Source: Pelargonium nanum | Lineage: Eukaryota; Streptophyta; Magnoliopsida; Geraniales; Geraniaceae | Reading direction: 5' to 3' | DNA: 34,840 bases | Assembly: GCA_036897485.1 (NCBI GenBank) | Contig: JAYMTF010000504.1 | Span: 1 to 34,840, forward strand | Part shown: positions 11,211 through 22,800 of the stretch, piece after piece | Numbering within the stretch: the stretch's first letter is position 1 | Layout of the letters: each line of letters starts with the position of its first letter | The notes under the pieces: generated by a model | The model's database searches: none | Told to the model about the DNA's origin: nothing | The model's input: only the letters and a program-made list of their open reading frames with translations | Program-made: the position numbers and the translations under genes

Positions 11211-12067
11211 ATGTCGGCGGAACCACCATTCAGACCATACGAGAAGCTCATTGAGAAGCAAAAGTATTTTCAGAGCGTCAAGAAATACACTTACTTGAAA
11301 GGGCCTTATGACAAGATCACATCCGTTGCCATTCCTCTTGGTTTGACTGCTACGTCCTTATATCTGATTGTAAGTCCACCTCTGTGTTTCTGTTTTGTTT
11401 CTACTTTTCATGGCAATCTTAGCCGACTCTTGTTGTTTGTGCATAGATTTAAGTAGACCTGGCAATTCATGCGTGCTTGTCGTGTTCGTTTCGTGTTGAA
11501 AGTTAACTGTGTGTTACACGTAGAGCTGGCAAATTTAGGTTAGGGTCGGGTTTGGGTTGTTGAACCCTGACCCTATAGGGGTTTCAGGTTGATCGGGTTA
11601 GGGTTGGGTCGGGTTTTGGGTTGTACGCATAGAATACACCTTTTTTGCCAGCTTACTCGACCTGACTCAAAATTTTATACGAACAACCCCACCCGACCAA
11701 CTTTGGGTTGGGTTATGGTCGAGTGTTGGGTACCCACGGGTTAGGGTCCAAAATTGCTAACTCTAGTGGCACGATCTAACACAAACACGACATGTTTAGC
11801 ACGGTAACTAAATGGGCCGTGTTGACACGAACACCACCCAACAGTTCTTCACAGCAGGACCAACACGCTTGACACGTTATTGGGATTAATTTACATCTAT
11901 ACCTTGTAGCGAGTACCGTGTGTGCATGTTTTGTATCATGTTTGTGTTGTGTTACAACACAAATTGCCAGCTCTAGACTAAAGTACGCCTCTTACACTTA
12001 TGTTATTGGTTGTATCCAGGCGACAGGAATCTACGATATGTCTCACGGGACTGGAAAGAAAGAATGA
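11211..12067 (+). CDS. COX7a: COX7a-like small subunit of mitochondrial cytochrome c oxidase, 68 aa
   Basis: Two coding exons, 11211-11369 (53 codons) and 12020-12067 (15 codons plus stop), join in phase 0. The product starts MSAEPPFRPYEKLIEKQKYF and ends MSHGTGKKE. I recognise it as the plant homologue of Arabidopsis At4g21105, annotated as a cytochrome c oxidase VIIa-family protein of about the same length. A basic N-terminal half precedes one hydrophobic segment (about residues 37-57, SVAIPLGLTATSLYLIATGI), as expected for a single-span subunit of complex IV in the inner mitochondrial membrane. A noncoding first exon (about 8740-8818) is joined over a 2.4 kb intron to 11210, one base before the ATG. 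The 650-base coding intron contains nested MITEs. The 3' UTR continues past 12067 for an unknown length. Confidence 0.88.
11454..11975 (+). mobile_element. hAT-type MITE (outer element) in the COX7a-like intron
   Basis: The ends form an inverted repeat: TAGACCTGGCAATTCATG on the left against TAGAGCTGGCAATTTGTG read from the right. The 8-base flanks gatttaag (11446-11453) and gactaaag (11976-11983) match at 6 of 8, as an aged hAT target duplication would. The body has no coding capacity and is rich in cgtgttcgtg words. A second element sits inside it at 11521-11765. Confidence 0.7.
11521..11765 (+). mobile_element. hAT-type MITE nested inside the 11454-11975 element
   Basis: Ends TAGAGCTGGCAAATTT and, from the right, TAGAGTTAGCAATTTT match at 13 of 16 bases. 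Flanks gttacacg (11513-11520) and gtggcacg (11766-11773) match at 6 of 8, in line with an 8-base hAT target duplication. The 245-base body is made of gggtcgggttgggtt-type words and their complements and codes for nothing. It belongs to the same end family as its host element. Confidence 0.72.
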
Positions 12068-12545
12068 AGAGACAATCGCCGGTTTGAGGATTCGTGTGTG
12101 TTTGTTATCACTTGTGTTAATGCCTTTCGACGTGCATTGTTTACCTCTTGTCTACATCTAATAATTAGTTTTGGAATAAGATTCTTTACTATGGGAAGTT
12201 GAAACTCCGATACTGATTTTGAGTTTTGTTCTACAGCTTGATGCTTGAAACCTCCTATCAAACTGGTTAAATCTTCCAGTTATTTGTAGTTAGATATATT
12301 ATATATAAAAATCCATTTGATCTTTGGACATTGGCACAAGCTCTGATTGCATATATCATGTCCAGAGCAATCGATTCGAGTCTTGGGTCTGTTTTTTCTT
12401 ATTATCTCGGGTTGGTAAAGACCTAACCCGAAACCGATCCAACAGGTGTTTTTATTGCAGATGCGGAGGCTGTGCAAGTGGTGATTGATTGTACTTTTCA
12501 AGTAAATGGTATGTTCTTTTAGGTACAATTTTCCCGAAACTCTAG

Positions 12546-12636
12546 CAGAGCTGACAATTCGGGTTTGGTTCAGGTTAAAAAGACCCAACCAAAACCTGAT
12601 CTGCAAGAGGTACGGTCTCTGAAATCGACAGCTCTA
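12546..12636 (+). mobile_element. Very short hAT-type MITE remnant (~90 bp)
   Basis: The left end cagagctgacaattc and the right end (read reversed, tagagctgtcgatttc) form a partly matching inverted repeat. Inner words tttggttcaggtt and aaccaaaacctga are also inverted copies. No clear 8-base duplication is seen. The ends place it with the TAGAGCTGGCAATT family found elsewhere in the window. Confidence 0.45.
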
Positions 12637-13130
12637 CTTTTAGAGATACTTGCGTGAATATGTTATATGGTAGAGGCTTGACCATCATTCATGTCCCACT
12701 TATGAAAATATTTATGCACAGTCAAACGAAGTGTCTAGCTAGTGTCTATTATAAACTATGTTATTGGAGCTGAGCAATTAGGATATTTAAAGAACTCATA
12801 AACCCAGAACGGTTTCTTAATTTTATCTATGTACTCTGTGTGCTGGGGTTGTTGGTCTTCAAGTTTCCGCTTTGATCCAACATGTCTGCTCATGAACCCA
12901 TGTAGAAATTTTTGTTCTTATATACTATTAGTGTATTTAGTCCACTTTTCAGGACTGTGCTGGTTTGTAGCACCAAAATAACGTAGAAGAATATATACCT
13001 GCTAAACTTGCTACAGGTTTGCGAATAGGAAAATTACCGTAAGTTAATGGTTGTTGGAATAAAGTGCTGACTAAGAAAGTTGAAACGTAGGGGCTCGATG
13101 TTGTTTAAACAAGTAATGCCCATGCTTTTG

Positions 13131-13278
13131 TTGAGATGATATTTTTCTTACGGTTGTATGCTAATTGAGTTTAAGCAGAACTTTGCGTGAGTTGCTCGAT
13201 CTCAACTCGCTAAATATGTATAGTTTGAGTGGAACTTTGCCTATGACATGGTTTATTATTGAGATGATATTTTTCTTA
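13131..13278 (+). repeat. 128-bp local duplication next to a MITE
   Basis: The 20-base string ttgagatgatatttttctta occurs exactly at 13131-13150 and 13259-13278. What follows each copy is similar but diverged: cggttgtatgctaattgag against gggctgtaaatgatttgag, then ctaaatatgta and gaactttgc. The first copy thus looks like a duplicated piece of flank plus the left part of the element at 13277. Confidence 0.6.
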
Positions 13279-13465
13279 GGGCTGTAAATGATTTGAGCCG
13301 TCTAAATATGTAGCTTGAGCTTAATATGATTGAACTTGAGCTGAACTTTGCATATAGAATCTAAATCTTTCACTAAATATATGAGCTTGAGTCGAGTTAA
13401 GATTCAGCCCAAATCTATAAACTCGTTCAAACTCGAGCTGAGACTTAGGCTCAGTTACACCCCTA
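13277..13465 (+). mobile_element. hAT-type MITE (TAGGGSTGTAA end family), 189 bp
   Basis: Left end TAGGGCTGTAAATG and right end read reversed TAGGGGTGTAACTG match at 12 of 14. Flanks atttttct (13269-13276) and atatttcc (13466-13473) match at 6 of 8, fitting a worn hAT target duplication. The body consists of gagctcgagctt-like words and does not code. Confidence 0.68.
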
Positions 13466-13957
13466 ATATTTCCTCCCCGGTTTTAGATTTTATTGAATTG
13501 TACGAGTTTTTGAACATATCTATTATCGTAAAATCTTAATCTACTATGTTGCCGATATGACAGTATCTATGTTGAATTTGATTAAATCCTAAGATGTTTA
13601 TATTAGAAACATGAGCATCACTTTAGCCTTGTTTTTCACATGTCCGACCCTACAAAAATATATATTGTGGTTTACTTATATTTTTGGATTACCGACTTAC
13701 GCTTCTACTTTTGACTATTTAGTATTGATTGACTATGATTGTTCTTTAAAATTATTGTCAAAATGTGTTTTTAAATGTCAACTTCAAGTAGTGTTATGAT
13801 ACTGCGTTTTAGCTGTTTGTTCTTGGTAGGTCCATTTCCAAGTTCTATCTTATCATGTTCTTAGGCAGACCTTCTAGATGGCGAAAAAAAAGGAACTGGT
13901 GATGTTTTGGGGTCAAAGCTGGTAAGGTGTAAAACCATATTTAATTGAAAACTGAAT

Positions 13958-13989
13958 GGAATTGTGGAATTGTGGAATTGTGGAATTGT
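13958..13989 (+). repeat. Octamer microsatellite, four copies of ggaattgt
   Basis: Four perfect head-to-tail copies of ggaattgt, followed by a partial copy. No gene overlaps it. Confidence 0.95.
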
Positions 13990-14108
13990 GGAGTTTTACC
14001 TTACTTGACTTTGCCTAACTAGTTTCATATTAAATCCCAAGTGGTAGATTATTGGGTACTCTTTCTTCAAATATATGATTTTTATTTTCAATATAGGTAT
14101 GGTATATG

Positions 14109-14477
14109 TAGAGCTGACAATTTGAGCTTGAACCTGAAACTCGGTTCATGTTTTTTAGGGTCTAATTTGCACAAAATCGTTCTTGTCGGGTTGGGTCGAA
14201 TTTTCGTAGATTATGTGATATTAGGTCGAATAGCTTGCACATCTTCCATGACTTACTTGCAAGTTGCAACAATACCTAGCGCGGGTCATGGGTTTCAATG
14301 GGCTAGACCCAAAATATTCATGTGTTTTTGTTGGATAATTTTTCATCAGTTCTAGAATGTCTCGCCACTTACTAAGAAATGATATAGCCGATTCAAAGTT
14401 ACAAAATATGAACACATGACATTTTCCACATTAGGCCCGTGGCTCAAAATGCTAGGTCCAGCGTAGCTACCAACTCT
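14109..14477 (+). mobile_element. Probable hAT-type element remnant
   Basis: The left end tagagctgacaatttgag is of the same type as the elements at 11521 and 12546. A loosely matching right end, ctaccaactct, lies at 14467-14477. Target duplications are not visible, so the right limit is uncertain. A 104-codon open frame lies inside but resembles no protein I know. Confidence 0.4.
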
Positions 14478-15773
14478 CACATTGGTTAGTTTTCAGTAGT
14501 TGAGGATAATTTTAAACCAAATTGTTCAGATTTTGATAGTTCAAATTTCATTTCAATTATTTTTCCATTCAAACTACTTACAATTGGTTCTTCATATTTT
14601 TTTATTTTAAAAAGATATTCAAAATTGTATGTGAATTGTTTTGATTGGAATATTTAGATATCAAATTGATTGATCCTACCAATTGAGAGACAATTTAGTA
14701 AATTTTCATTGACTACTTGATATGGGTATGGTGGAGTCTTCTTATAGTATAGTCGAAGAATTCATGATTGTTTAATGGAAAAATGTGCACTAAGCAATAT
14801 TGTAATGTGCATATTTTGATTCTATTTTATAGTTTGTGTGGGTACATGCTAGAAAAAAACATCATATGACGTCGTCGTCGTCGCCAACCAAAAGATGGTG
14901 GAAGGATTATATATACACTACCAAATTGGGCCATTGGGTTTATATTATATATATAATGTAGGTACTAACACGTTAATTTGGCACAATTAAAATGTTAATT
15001 TAAACCCTTCTCATTCTAGTTACTTTTTTTTGGTTGACAAATGGGTCAAAAAGGATAAAATGATTATGGATATGATGTGCTCGGTTTTAGATTATGTTTG
15101 TGAAACTATTTAGAGATTTAATGTAGATATTTTATCAGACAATTTTTGTCAGTTCTTCAATTCTAACGTGTCTAGAAAGTTAAGATCGATAAAAAGAATA
15201 TGAACACGTGAATATATTGCCCCATATGAGCCCAAATTGTCATGCTTATATGTTGGTGTCAATTTTGTAATTAATTTAGTTCGTATTTTTCTTTTTTGTC
15301 ACGTCAGCATCAAGTGCATAATTAGTTTTTTTATTTATCCTAATGACACATCACCTAAGTTAATAGAAAAATTGATGAAACAAGTTAATTAGATTGTTTT
15401 GGGACACAAAACTACAAGACAACCTGTTGTTTCTAGAAGCCGTCGAAATCAACTGGCTATGTTCGTTACCTTAAAAATTAAGCCTTGAAGCTTGGTATCG
15501 AATCTTCTGCTTTATTTACACACAATATGCTTCAAAATCTGTTATATTCACGTGCTAAATTAACTTAAATAAATAGATACATAAATACAGACAAATTAAA
15601 CCGTACATTAATATTCCGACAATGACCAAGTAGGATATAACCATATATTTAAATGAAGTTATTATATTAAATAAAAATAATATTTCCTCAGCCGTCAAAC
15701 AACTTCAAATTAGTCAGCAAAATATTTCGAATCCTTAATATCCTCACACACTATCTAGCCACATTATCGGAAT

Positions 15774-16223
15774 TAGAGCTGATAATTTTCGACCAAACTC
15801 GCAGGCACCTCGATCGATCAATTTCGAGTTGAATCGGACAAATTCGCAGAAATCGACTAAAAGTTAGAATCTAACCCAATATATAACCAAACTAATCACT
15901 TTTGGGTTGGACCCAGGATTAACAGCTCGAACCGATTTGTCAGCTCAAGCTAGAATCATGATTAGTTTATGGTATGAAATTTTTATGTGCATTTTGTAGG
16001 CACTTTTTGCATTGTGTATGATTTTACTCTTACCTTGTGGTATAAAATTGACAATTCAAGTTTAGATTATAGTATTATTGGTTTCAGAACGATATTGAAT
16101 TCTACATGTAATATGTTCGTTTTTGTCTAACCCGACTAGAAAATTGACTAGTCCATTTTATACAAACTAAACCACATGTAGAATTTTATTGTACACGAAT
16201 TCGGGTTCAAATTGTCAGTTTTA
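15774..16223 (+). mobile_element. Probable hAT-type element remnant
   Basis: Starts tagagctgataattttcg and ends caaattgtcagtttta, which are inverted relatives (the right end reads taaaactgacaatttg). Inside are cgggtt-, gacccagg- and tcagctcaagc-type words typical of the family, possibly from two merged copies. Flanking 8-mers do not match. Confidence 0.42.
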
Positions 16224-16508
16224 GATAGATGATATGGGCCTAATCATAATATACTCTAAGAAAATGTTTGTTTTACGTAAAACACGTACACTAGACTCAA
16301 TCCTCTTCCATTTCTTCAAATCAAACGGCTGAGACAGAACAACTCCATTTATTTAATTGAAGCGCGAAACACACGATTCCTCCCCCGAAGCTTCAACGTT
16401 CCTCATGACCTACCGCGGGAACAAAGCACTCGTCGTCTCAATTTGACCAAAAAAACCATCAAATTTAAATAGAAAATAAGAAAAAAGCACAGTGTACTGT
16501 AACTAATT

Positions 16509-16518
16509 TATATATAAA
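16509..16518 (+). promoter_or_regulatory. Likely TATA box of the ABCG gene
   Basis: The string tatatataaa stands about 300 bases before the ABCG start codon, followed by a CT- and AT-rich leader. Upstream, TTGACC at 16443-16448 is a W-box core, the WRKY-factor site common before pathogen-responsive PDR genes. A single W-box can occur by chance. Confidence 0.5.
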
Positions 16519-16810
16519 GCTCTTCACTTCATATCCAAAAAGCTTCAAATTATATTGAAAAAAAAAAACTCACACACCAAGCGTGAGCTTCAGCTTCAGT
16601 TCATCAACTTTTTGTTCTTTGAATTTAAATTTTATTTATAAATTTACAGATTCTTTGAGTTCACGACACTTTGATCAACCGATTCTTTATCGAATATACT
16701 TCCGATCATCGTCACTTCAACGATTTTCAAATTATACATATATATATATATTTAATTTGTGTATATAATTTGGAGGATTTCAAGTTTTTTGAGGTCGTTC
16801 GCCGGTAAAA

Positions 16811-19800
16811 ATGGCGGCGGCGGCGTTCACCGGAGACGACTTGTCGCGGCAGATGAGTAGCGGGAGGAGCTGGCGGCCGGCGAGCGTGAGGGAGATGTGG
16901 AATGCGCCGGACGTGTTCCGCCGGAGCGGGAGGGAGGACGAGGAGGAGGATCTCCGGTGGGCGGCGATCGAGAGGCTTCCGACGTACGACCGGCTGAGGA
17001 AGGGGATTTTGGCTCAGGTGGAGAGCGATGGGCGGGTGGTTCGCGGCGAGGTTGATGTGACCAAGCTTGGGGCTCAGGAGAAGAAGCTGCTCATGGAGAA
17101 CATACTGAGAGTCGTTGAAGAAGACAATGAGAGGTTTCTCCAGCGGCTCAGGAACCGTACGGATAGGGTTGGGATCGAGATCCCGAAAATTGAGGTCCGA
17201 TTCGAGAATTTGTCGGTTGAAGGAGACGCGTATGTTGGAACTAGAGCACTCCCGACTCTGCTGAATTCCACGTTAAACACGATTGAGGTAAAAAAATTAA
17301 CTAATTAATTGCTGATTTGACTTGACCTGTGTTTGTGTTCTTCACGATTGTAGTTTGTTGTTTTGAGAAATTTGAATTATGTGATTCTGTGGATGTAATA
17401 GGGTGTTCTTGGACTTGTTGGGCTGTCTCCATCCAAGAAAAGGGTTATCAAGATGCTTCAAGGTGTTAGTGGAATAATAAAACCATCAAGGTATGTTGCA
17501 GTTCATAATAAATCTCGTCTATTAGAGTATAGATTCAACTAACTCTAACGCGACTCTTCACTTGCAATCGAACACTTGACAATAAGCTCTGATAGCATAG
17601 TAGGGGACCGATTCAACTACTAGTTTAGGATCATAGACTCATAGTTCAGTGTAACTGTTTGGGGTGCGAGATTTGGAGAGTGGTTATGTCATTTAATTAC
17701 TTGAAAATGAAAGGAGGAGAAATAGACACAAAGACACTAAACATGAATGGGAAGTCTTAATAATTTGGAGTCGCTATTGTTCATTTAAGGTTTTGAACTT
17801 CTATATGAGCTAGATTTACTGATTTTGGGAAGTATTGACTATTTGGAGTCGCCATTGTTCATTAAATGTTGGAATGTTTACTGATTTATTGCACTTCAGG
17901 ATGACTCTACTTCTTGGACCACCGGCATCAGGTAAAACAACGCTACTACAGGCACTTGCTGGGAAACTTGATGATGATCTTAGGGTTTGTGATTCTCTTC
18001 TCTCCCTTCCACACTTTGTTCGTTCTATTTATGCAAAGATTAAGTGGTTTTGTCAAAGGGGTTGTGTATATTAATATACTGGATTATGGGCAGGTATCTG
18101 GGAAAGTCACCTACTGCGGTCATGAATTTGAAGAATTTGTACCTCAGAGAACCTCTGCTTATATTAGCCAGCATGATCTTCATTATGGTGAAATGACAGT
18201 TCGTGAGACATTGGATTTTTCGGGGCGTAGTTTGGGAGTTGGAACCAGGTATGATATGATGGTAGAGTTGTCAAGGCGAGAGAAAGAAGCAGGTATTAAA
18301 CCTGACCCGGAGATTGATGCATTCATGAAAGCCACAGCTATGGCTGGTCAAGAGACAAGTTTGATTACAGATTATGTGCTCAAGGTATATATGTTGCTTA
18401 TGTTGTAAGGTTGTACAATTATTTTGTCCCTTTAGAATCTCTAACACTGTTTGGACCCATATAACAGATACTTGGATTGGATATATGTGCTGATATTATG
18501 GTGGGTGATGACATGAGAAGGGGTATCTCTGGTGGGCAAAAGAAGCGTGTAACTACCGGTATGTGTTAATTACACGAACAATTTTAGGCGATATTAACCG
18601 TTAGCAGGGATTAAGAATTTGAGACCTAAGCTGTTTCCTAACATATAATCTGAAATTGTGTGTACTTGTGTCAAAATGCAGGAGAAATGTTGGTTGGGCC
18701 AGCAAAAGCTTTGTTCATGGATGAAATATCAACAGGCCTGGACAGTTCCACCACCTTTCAGATTGTTAGGTTCATGAGACAGATGGTTCATATCATGGAC
18801 ATCACCATGGTCATCTCTCTCTTACAGCCAGCGCCTGAGACGTTTGATCTTTTTGATGACATCATCTTACTTTCAGAGGGTCAGATTGTCTACCAAGGTC
18901 CACGTGAGAATATTCTCGAGTTCTTTGAATATGTGGGCTTCAAATGCCCTGAAAGGAAGGGAGTTGCAGACTTTCTGCAGGAAGTTACCTCTAAGAAGGA
19001 TCAAGAACAATACTGGTTTAAAAAGAACCAATCTTACAGATATGTCTCAGTTTCAGAGTTTGTAGGGGCCTTCAATTCCTTTCACATTGGCCAACAGCTC
19101 TCAGAAGATCTTAGAGTTCCCTACGACAAATCCCGAGCCCATCCTGCTGCTTTAGTGACAGAAAAGTATGGCCTCTCCAATTGGGAACTCTTCAAAGCAA
19201 ACTTCTCAAGGGAATGGTTGCTGATGAAACGCAACTCTTTCGTATACATATTCAAAACTACACAGATAACAATCATGGCTATAATTGCCTTGACTGTGTT
19301 CTTAAGAACAGAAATGAAATCTGGCCAATTACAAGATTCGCCGAAATATTGGGGAGCTTTGTTTTTCAGTCTCATTAATGTGATGTTTAATGGGATGGCT
19401 GAGCTTGCAATGACAATTTTCAGGCTTCCAGTGTTCTTTAAACAGAGAGATTTCCATTTTTACCCAGCGTGGGCTTTTGGCTTGCCCATCTGTCTCCTCA
19501 AAATACCTGTTTCGTTCTTGGAATCTGGGATTTGGATTATTCTTACATATTACACCATTGGGTTCGCGCCTTCTGCTAGTCGGTAAGTAAATGATTTAAT
19601 TGTTTCAGTCTGTTAGCTTGATGGTTCTTAACAATTACTTAAATATGAGGATCTCTTATTCACATATTTCCCACTTCTTCAGGTTTTTCAAGCAGTTCCT
19701 GGCTTTCTTTGGTATACATCAGACGGCCCTTTCTCTCTTCCGTTTCATCGCAGCTCTTGGGAGAACACAGGTCGTGGCAAACACACTTGGTTCCTTTACC

Positions 19801-22800
19801 TTGCTTTTGGTCTTTGTCCTTGGAGGCTTTATTGTTGCCAAAGGTCAGAATTCTTTATTCTGTTTATTGTTTTGCTTCTTATTGGAACTGATGTACATTC
19901 AATCCATGAACCGTTTATATATATTCAAACAACTCATGAAGTTCAACGATTCCCTTCATTTCATTCAGATGACATTGAACCATGGATGATATGGGGCTAC
20001 TATGTTTCTCCAATGATGTATGGACAAAATGCCATTGCTATCAATGAGTTTCTTGATGACAGATGGAGCACTGTAAGTTTTCTTGATGCTTAGAAATGAT
20101 TCCATGCGATATATATGCAACTGTATCATTCTGATTGAAATTCTCTACGCACAAATGAACCTAATATGGTTATATTTCATTGGCACAGCCTATCAACGGG
20201 TCCAGCGAACCAACAGTTGGAAAGACCCTTCTAAAGGAAAGAGGGCTGTTTACTGAAGAATATTGGTATTGGATATGTATTGGAGCACTTTTTGGGTTCA
20301 CTATTCTTTTCAATGTCCTTTTTATTGCAGCACTGACTTACTTGAATCGTAAGTAAACCCATCTCATTTGAAATTTTTGGTTCATGCCATGGGAACAAGA
20401 GTATAAGACCCATGTTTTGATCTTTTATTTCTCCTTCAATTTCAGCCTTTGGTGATTCTAAATCTGTAATTCCTGATGAGTCAGAAAACAATACTAAGCG
20501 GCAGTCTGGCCCCAATTCTGAAGGTTGGTAGTTTCATCTAAATCTCTAATTGGTTGTTTACATTGTTATTTACATTGCCTATCCAAAAAAAGAATAGAAA
20601 AAATTAGGTTTCTACTCTGCATTCAAAATATGCAGCATATTTCATTCGCAACATTTCCTCGTTGAAACTAGTAATCTTGTTTTCGAATGAACATTATATC
20701 TCAGACAACGTCACTGAATCTCTGATGCCATATAATATTGTTTTTCTCATGCTCAATCGTACATTTCAGGTACTTCCATGCAAATGAGAAATACTAGAGG
20801 AAGTTCCAGTGAAATTGTTAGTACAAACAATAAGTCTCAAAAAGGAATGGTGCTGCCGTTCCATCCTCTATCACTTGCCTTTAACCATGTGAATTACTAT
20901 GTGGATATGCCTGCGGTGGGTTACTTTCTTCAAAGATTCATTTCTCACATACATATAATATTCTTCTAGTTCTACTAATATTTACATGATAAGAAAACGA
21001 GAGTTTTTCAATGGTCAGTTGCTGCAACAGAAACTGCTTTGATAGAAATTTTCTCAAGTTATAAGTCCAAAGTTGGATATTGGTACAACCAGATCCTAGA
21101 TCCAATATGATAGTCTTTACTAAGAAAGTTTTTGTTGTCATCAGGAAATGAAGAACCAGGGGGTCGAAGAGAGCCGATTACAATTGCTACGAGATGTCAG
21201 TGGTGCTTTCAGGCCAGGTGTTCTGACAGCATTAGTTGGTGTCAGTGGTGCTGGAAAGACCACCTTAATGGATGTTTTAGCCGGAAGAAAGACCGGAGGT
21301 TATATTGAAGGAAGTATTAGCATTTCTGGCTACCCAAAGAATCAAGCTACATTTGCCCGAGTCAGCGGTTACTGTGAACAGAATGACATCCATTCCCCAT
21401 ATGTTACTGTTTATGAATCTCTCGTGTACTCTGCCTGGCTGCGTCTTCCGTCAGATGTGAAGAAGGAAACACGAAAGGTATCCTATCTGACAAAAAGTTG
21501 ATTACTCAATATAGAATAGCAAAAAATTTAATCTTTGAGAAGAGGTAAATTGTAAATTCATAAATAAGGATGTTAGATAGCTATCCCAACGAGTTTTGCT
21601 AATGGATTTATGTAGCCAGGCCTTGACGTTGTTCGGGACATGGCTTGGTTGTTGTTATTGACAAGTAAATTATGTATTAGAACTGACCGAAATGATATTC
21701 TTTCTTTCTCTTAGATGTTTGTGGATGAAGTCATGGAGCTGGTTGAGCTCAACCCTTTGAGAAATGCACTAGTTGGACTTCCAGGAGTGGACGGTCTTTC
21801 AACAGAGCAGAGAAAAAGACTGACAATAGCCGTAGAGTTGGTGGCAAATCCCTCCATTATCTTCATGGATGAGCCGACTTCAGGCCTTGATGCTAGGGCT
21901 GCGGCAATTGTTATGCGCACTGTGAGGAATACAGTGGATACAGGACGCACTGTTGTCTGCACAATTCATCAACCAAGCATTGATATCTTTGAAGCCTTTG
22001 ATGAGGTACAGTCCTGTTTGTGCTCATTCAACACAATCTATGACATGTCCTATCCATGATGGTTTTTTTTATGTGCTTGATTTAACTTTTTTTTAATGCC
22101 GAATCAGTGCTATATAACAACTCAATGTAATTCTTCTATTTTGCAGCTCTTGTTGATGAAAAGAGGAGGACAGGTGATTTATGCTGGGCCACTCGGTCGC
22201 CAATCTCATAAGCTCGTTGAATACTTCGAGGTGATTCACTCTACTTTGGTTATATTACATGCTTGATTCTATACTAAAATGCTATCTTTATTCCACACTT
22301 CACGTATTTGGATATTCCTGTCCAAGGATCGAATGGTTCATTTTCTGATAGCATAAACATAAACTTCATAAATGATTGACTCGTCTAGTTGAATTATATT
22401 ATATATATAATCCAGAAAAAAAACATTCTTTCATATTTTGAAGAGTCTTGAAGCATATATAATCATAGCTAATTTATCCAAGAATCAAATGTTTGAATCC
22501 TATTGCAGGCTATTCCAGGGGTTCCTAAGATCCAAGACGGCAACAACCCTGCTACTTGGATGTTAGATGTCAGCTCCGCTGCAGCTGAGACTCAACTTGA
22601 TATAGATTTTGCACAAGTCTATGCAAACTCTGACCTTTATCAGTAAGTAATAATATGCTATATGACCCTGTTCTTTTCTATGTATTTCGCCTCTTTCTCG
22701 CCATACTGATTTTCCTTCTCGTTTGATTCCCAATCTTTCAGGAGAAATCAAGAGCTCATCAAAGAGCTAAGTACGCCAGAGCCGGGATCAAAGGATCTAT

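Larger units (their letters stand above)
12068..16500. other. Spacer between the COX7a-like and ABCG genes
   Basis: The first few hundred bases should be the 3' UTR of the COX7a-like gene. The rest is AT-rich and holds remnants of hAT-type elements (12546, 13277, 14109 and 15774, own entries), an octamer microsatellite at 13958-13989, and a short GTC run near 14871-14882. The short open frames in it, including the 104- and 108-codon ones at 14041-14355 and 12280-12606, run through the repeat remnants and have no recognisable product. The last kilobase should hold the ABCG promoter. Confidence 0.55.

Noticed and set aside
12280-12606. 108-codon minus-strand frame after the COX7a-like gene
   Set aside because: It runs through MITE remnants and the COX7a 3' region, and no known protein fits.
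14041-14355. 104-codon frame in the spacer
   Set aside because: It lies within a probable hAT remnant, with no recognisable transposase or other domain.
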